Shown: positions 16,194-18,823 of the stretch, piece after piece
Layout of the letters: each line of letters begins with the position of its first letter
Position numbering within the stretch: the stretch's first letter is position 1
Assembly: GCA_033763355.1 (NCBI GenBank)
Contig: JANRKT010000018.1
Location: 1 to 18,823, forward strand
Length of the DNA: 18,823 nucleotides
Direction: 5' to 3'
Source: JANRKT01 sp033763355
GTDB lineage: Bacteria; Bacteroidota; Bacteroidia; Chitinophagales; Chitinophagaceae
The notes under the pieces: generated by a model
Told to the model about the DNA's origin: nothing
The model's database searches: none
The model's input: the letters and a program-made list of their open reading frames with translations, nothing else
Position numbers and translations under genes: made by a program

Positions 16194-17621
16194 ATGCGCC
16201 AACTAAGAAAAATAACACTGAGCTTACTGCTGTTGATGGCATTTGATCAGTTTCATGTTTTTGCGCAAGCCGATAAAAGGCATCGTGTCCTTGTTTTAAC
16301 AGACATCGAAGCTGATCCTGATGACACACAGTCGCTGATACGCTTTCTGTTATATTCTAACCAGTGGGATGTGGAAGGGTTGATAGCGACCACATCAATT
16401 CATCAGCAAACAAGAGTAGCACCTGAAAGTATTTTGAAAGTATTGCATGCATACAGGAAAGTTCATCTTAACTTATTAAAGCATGAGAAAAATTATCCTG
16501 CCTATGACGTACTAAAATCAAAAGTGAAAAAAGGATTAGCTGTATATGGCATGCAGGGTGTTGGAGAGGGAAAAGATTCAGAAGGTTCCGACTGGATCAT
16601 AAAAGCTTTGGAAAAACAGGATAATCGTCCGTTATGGGTTTCAGTATGGGGCGGGCCGAATACATTGGCTCAGGCATTATGGAAAATAAAGCAAACAAAG
16701 GGTGCAACGGAAGCAGAACGACTGTATAAAAAATTGCGGGTATATACCATCTCCGACCAGGATGACTCGGGCCCTTGGATAAGGAAAAACTTTCCTTCAG
16801 TTTTTTTTATTGTAACGCCAGGATATAATTATGCAAAGGCAACATGGCTGGGCATTGCATTTCCATTACCTGGTTCCAATACAGAAGTGACTTCTGCCGA
16901 TTGGCTTGCCAAAAATATCCAGCAGGGCCATGGGCCTCTGGGTGCCGCTTATCCCGATGTTGCCTATGGTATGGAGGGTGATACACCTGCATTTTTAAAT
17001 CTTATCAGCAATGGCTTGAATGATGCAGAACGTCCCAACTTCGGTGGCTGGGGCGGACGATATGAATTGTATCTCCCGGACTTTGAAGATTCAAATACCG
17101 GCATGTTCAAAAGAGAAAACTGGCCGAAGGATGAACCTGAGACAAGGCTTATCTGGACAAATGCCAACGATTCGGTTATATCTCCGGTTGATAAAAAAAC
17201 TTATGGCGGAAACAGGGAAACCATTTGGCGGTGGCGTTCAGATTTTCAAAATGATTTTGCAGCCCGCATGTTATGGACTACAAAGAATTTCAATGAATGC
17301 AATCATCCTCCCGTTCCCAAGTTGTCGCACAGCGATTATCTTACAATCAAATCAGGAGAACAGTTTCGCTTAAGTGCAGCAGGCACATCAGATCCAGATG
17401 GAGATTCGATGAGTTATTTATGGTTTCAATACAAGGAAGCCGGCACTTATAAAAGTACGGTAAGCTTCAGACCCTATTCTCCCAATCTTTATGAGCTGCC
17501 TGTAACGGCGCCTGTTGTTGACAGTGCTCAAACCATACATTTCATTTTAAAAGTTACAGACAAAGGAACTCCGCCGCTGACACGTTATAAAAGGGTCATC
17601 GTAACGGTTGTACCTAAATAA
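16194..17621 (+). CDS. DUF1593 / Sde0182-like secreted nucleoside-hydrolase-fold protein
   Basis: A 475-aa protein with a signal peptide at about 1-25 (ends VFAQAD). The DUF1593 domain starts at residue 30, RHRVLVLTDIEADPDDTQS, an acidic loop (Asp37, Asp41, Asp43, Asp44) like that of nucleoside hydrolases. It continues with LWVSVWGGPNTLAQALWKI, YTISDQDDSGPWIRKNFPS, MEGDTPAFL and FGGWGGRYE. Residues about 369-475 form a separate Ig-like C-terminal domain (SAAGTSDPDGDSMSYLWFQY, ILKVTDKGTPPLTRYKRVIV), as in the Saccharophagus protein Sde_0182, described as cellulose-binding. Length and domain order fit that family. An enzyme acting on, or binding, a plant glycan fragment is plausible, but no reaction is established. 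It is the last gene of the plus-strand run and converges on the carboxylesterase, with 50 bp between stops and no clear terminator hairpin there. Confidence 0.88.
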   Translation: MRQLRKITLSLLLLMAFDQFHVFAQADKRHRVLVLTDIEADPDDTQSLIRFLLYSNQWDVEGLIATTSIHQQTRVAPESILKVLHAYRKVHLNLLKHEKNYPAYDVLKSKVKKGLAVYGMQGVGEGKDSEGSDWIIKALEKQDNRPLWVSVWGGPNTLAQALWKIKQTKGATEAERLYKKLRVYTISDQDDSGPWIRKNFPSVFFIVTPGYNYAKATWLGIAFPLPGSNTEVTSADWLAKNIQQGHGPLGAAYPDVAYGMEGDTPAFLNLISNGLNDAERPNFGGWGGRYELYLPDFEDSNTGMFKRENWPKDEPETRLIWTNANDSVISPVDKKTYGGNRETIWRWRSDFQNDFAARMLWTTKNFNECNHPPVPKLSHSDYLTIKSGEQFRLSAAGTSDPDGDSMSYLWFQYKEAGTYKSTVSFRPYSPNLYELPVTAPVVDSAQTIHFILKVTDKGTPPLTRYKRVIVTVVPK

Positions 17622-17671
17622 TGGAAATGTTCAGAGCAGGATAGCTATACATTAGATTATGCAGCTAAAGC

Positions 17672-18823
17672 TTACTTCGCAGATTGTTTATCCATAAATA
17701 AATAGCGTTCCCTGTTTGTTTCAGCTTCTGACCGGGTGTTAACATCTATCTTCATCACCTGCACAGTATTGCCGGAATTTGCAGGCTGCCATTTTGGTAA
17801 CCCGCTGCCATTGGGATTTCCTGTCTTGATGAAATTCGCAAAATAATCCTGCATAATGCGGGATACTTTATAATCATCGGGTGTCCATGCATACACCTTA
17901 TTGTAAGAAAGGTTACCCATGGCATATTCAATCTCTGCAGAATGAACAGCGCCTTTGGCTGCAGGCATTTGATTGCCGGTACCTCTTTGTACGCCTCCGG
18001 CCAATCCTGCCGTGGCGTTGCCCATTTCAGGCGTCATAGGCGGCCTGGGCCGTTCATATAAATAGCGATAAACAGGTTTTTTTGCAGTTCTTACGTGCAC
18101 ATCAGCCCATTTCCAGGTGCTGTAGGCAATAAAGCGGTCACCGGCAAGATCTGTTGCCACCTGTTCTACCTCTTTATCTGTAGCGGCATTATATAGTTTC
18201 AGCACTTCGTCAGCCTGATCTTTATACAGACTTTTTACAGCCTTAATAAAATTTTCCTTTGTAGGTGCATTGTTGCCCATTATCATGCGGTAATTCATCT
18301 CCTCATTATTCCAGCCGACTAATAAAGGAACTGCGGACTGCTCACCACTTTCAAAAACTTCATAAGGGCTTTTGGGAAAGAAATAACCATCTATTGTTCT
18401 TTGAAACCTGAAAGGACCAAATTTTGTTGACGCACTTAATACAGAGTCGGCCTTTACAGCTCTCATGTCTGCAAGGGAATTTGCACCAATGATTTTTGCA
18501 AACTGAAGTCCGGTTTGCTCTGCTTCATTCAAAGGAACAGCAGGCAATGCACCTAATATAGACCCGCTTTCCCCGATAGCGCCTGCAATTAAATTTTTTG
18601 AAAGCGGCGAAGCCATCTGTGCACTTACAGAAATTGATCCGGCAGATTCGCCGGCTATTGTTACCCGTTTGGGGTCGCCGCCAAATGCTGCAATGTTATT
18701 CTGAACCCATTGCAGAGCTGCAGCCTGATCGAGTAAACCATAGTTGCCTGAAGCATTGTGCGGGGATTCTTTTGTTAATTCAGGATGTGATAAAAAGCCG
18801 AAAGCGCCCAGCCGGTAATTGAC
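17672..18823 (-). CDS. Type B carboxylesterase, 5' end cut off
   Basis: The frame is open from the right edge to the TAA at 17672 (383 codons visible); the start and signal region lie beyond the window. The visible start VNYRLGAFGFLSHPEL and NYGLLDQAAALQWVQNNI are signature blocks of type B carboxylesterases (CE10/para-nitrobenzyl-esterase group). The nucleophile motif GESAGS has its Ser codon at 18644-18646, the acidic residue is probably in GWNNEEMNYR, and the catalytic His is in GAVHSAEIEYAMGN. The frame is unbroken through these motifs and ends MDKQSAK. The proportion present suggests about 120-150 residues are missing. Related genes often sit in carbohydrate-utilisation clusters and hydrolyse small carboxylic esters, which fits the CE1 esterase on the opposite strand, but the substrate cannot be read from the sequence. 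Confidence 0.92.
   Translation of the reverse strand, partial: VNYRLGAFGFLSHPELTKESPHNASGNYGLLDQAAALQWVQNNIAAFGGDPKRVTIAGESAGSISVSAQMASPLSKNLIAGAIGESGSILGALPAVPLNEAEQTGLQFAKIIGANSLADMRAVKADSVLSASTKFGPFRFQRTIDGYFFPKSPYEVFESGEQSAVPLLVGWNNEEMNYRMIMGNNAPTKENFIKAVKSLYKDQADEVLKLYNAATDKEVEQVATDLAGDRFIAYSTWKWADVHVRTAKKPVYRYLYERPRPPMTPEMGNATAGLAGGVQRGTGNQMPAAKGAVHSAEIEYAMGNLSYNKVYAWTPDDYKVSRIMQDYFANFIKTGNPNGSGLPKWQPANSGNTVQVMKIDVNTRSEAETNRERYLFMDKQSAK

Noticed and set aside
17622..17671. Bidirectional terminator between the convergent DUF1593 and carboxylesterase genes.
   Set aside because: Only very short palindromes (TAGCTA, AGCTaaAGCT) are present, with no stable stem plus U-tract.

Overview
The window reads as Bacteroidota chromosome, most likely Chitinophagaceae or a close relative. 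The evidence is a PorP/SprF-family protein, type IX secretion (T9SS) sorting domains of both type A and type B (CHU_C), large FG-GAP/ASPIC-UnbV lipoproteins, frequent '...AQ' signal-peptide ends, a lack of Shine-Dalgarno sites, and candidate promoters of the Bacteroidota form TTTG-N19-21-TAnnTTTG. The family assignment rests on protein style only.

Layout. (1) 1-6308, minus strand: a surface-protein block. In transcription order it holds a 465-aa secreted protein with a type A sorting domain, a 1455-aa adhesin-like protein (IgGFc-binding-like head, PKD repeats, type B/CHU_C tail), and a PorP/SprF protein cut by the left edge. A candidate promoter lies at 6493-6523. (2) 6564-7172, minus: a stand-alone WbqC-family gene, followed by 416 bp with no gene. 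(3) 7589-11876, minus: a 1191-aa FG-GAP/ASPIC-UnbV lipoprotein, followed by the wreck of a cytochrome-c/FG-GAP lipoprotein that has lost its haem cysteine, its reading frame and its whole middle. (4) 11877-12373: an intergenic region between divergent genes, with a possible promoter and a possible small coding relic. (5) 12374-17621, plus: a remnant of a sugar-catabolism operon (DeoR-like start fused to an L-fucose-isomerase-like C-terminus, then an intact transketolase N-terminal subunit with no C-terminal partner beside it), followed by three secreted proteins: a nucleoside-hydrolase-like protein, a CE1-type esterase and a DUF1593/Sde0182-like protein. (6) 17672-18823, minus and convergent: a type B carboxylesterase cut by the right edge.

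How they work together. In region 1 the PorP/SprF protein probably serves secretion or anchoring of the type B-tailed adhesin encoded 10 bp upstream. The secreted proteins in regions 5 and 6 have the look of a periplasmic or extracellular set that removes esters and acts on sugar-linked substrates, but no SusC/SusD pair or glycoside hydrolase lies in the window, so the substrate is unknown.

The most notable signal is decay by internal deletion. Two loci about 4.8 kb apart each join the beginning of one coding region to the end of another (7589-8211 within one gene, 12374-12874 between two genes), and the transketolase half-enzyme next to the second looks like another loss. I saw no tRNA, rRNA, CRISPR array, insertion sequence or phage gene.
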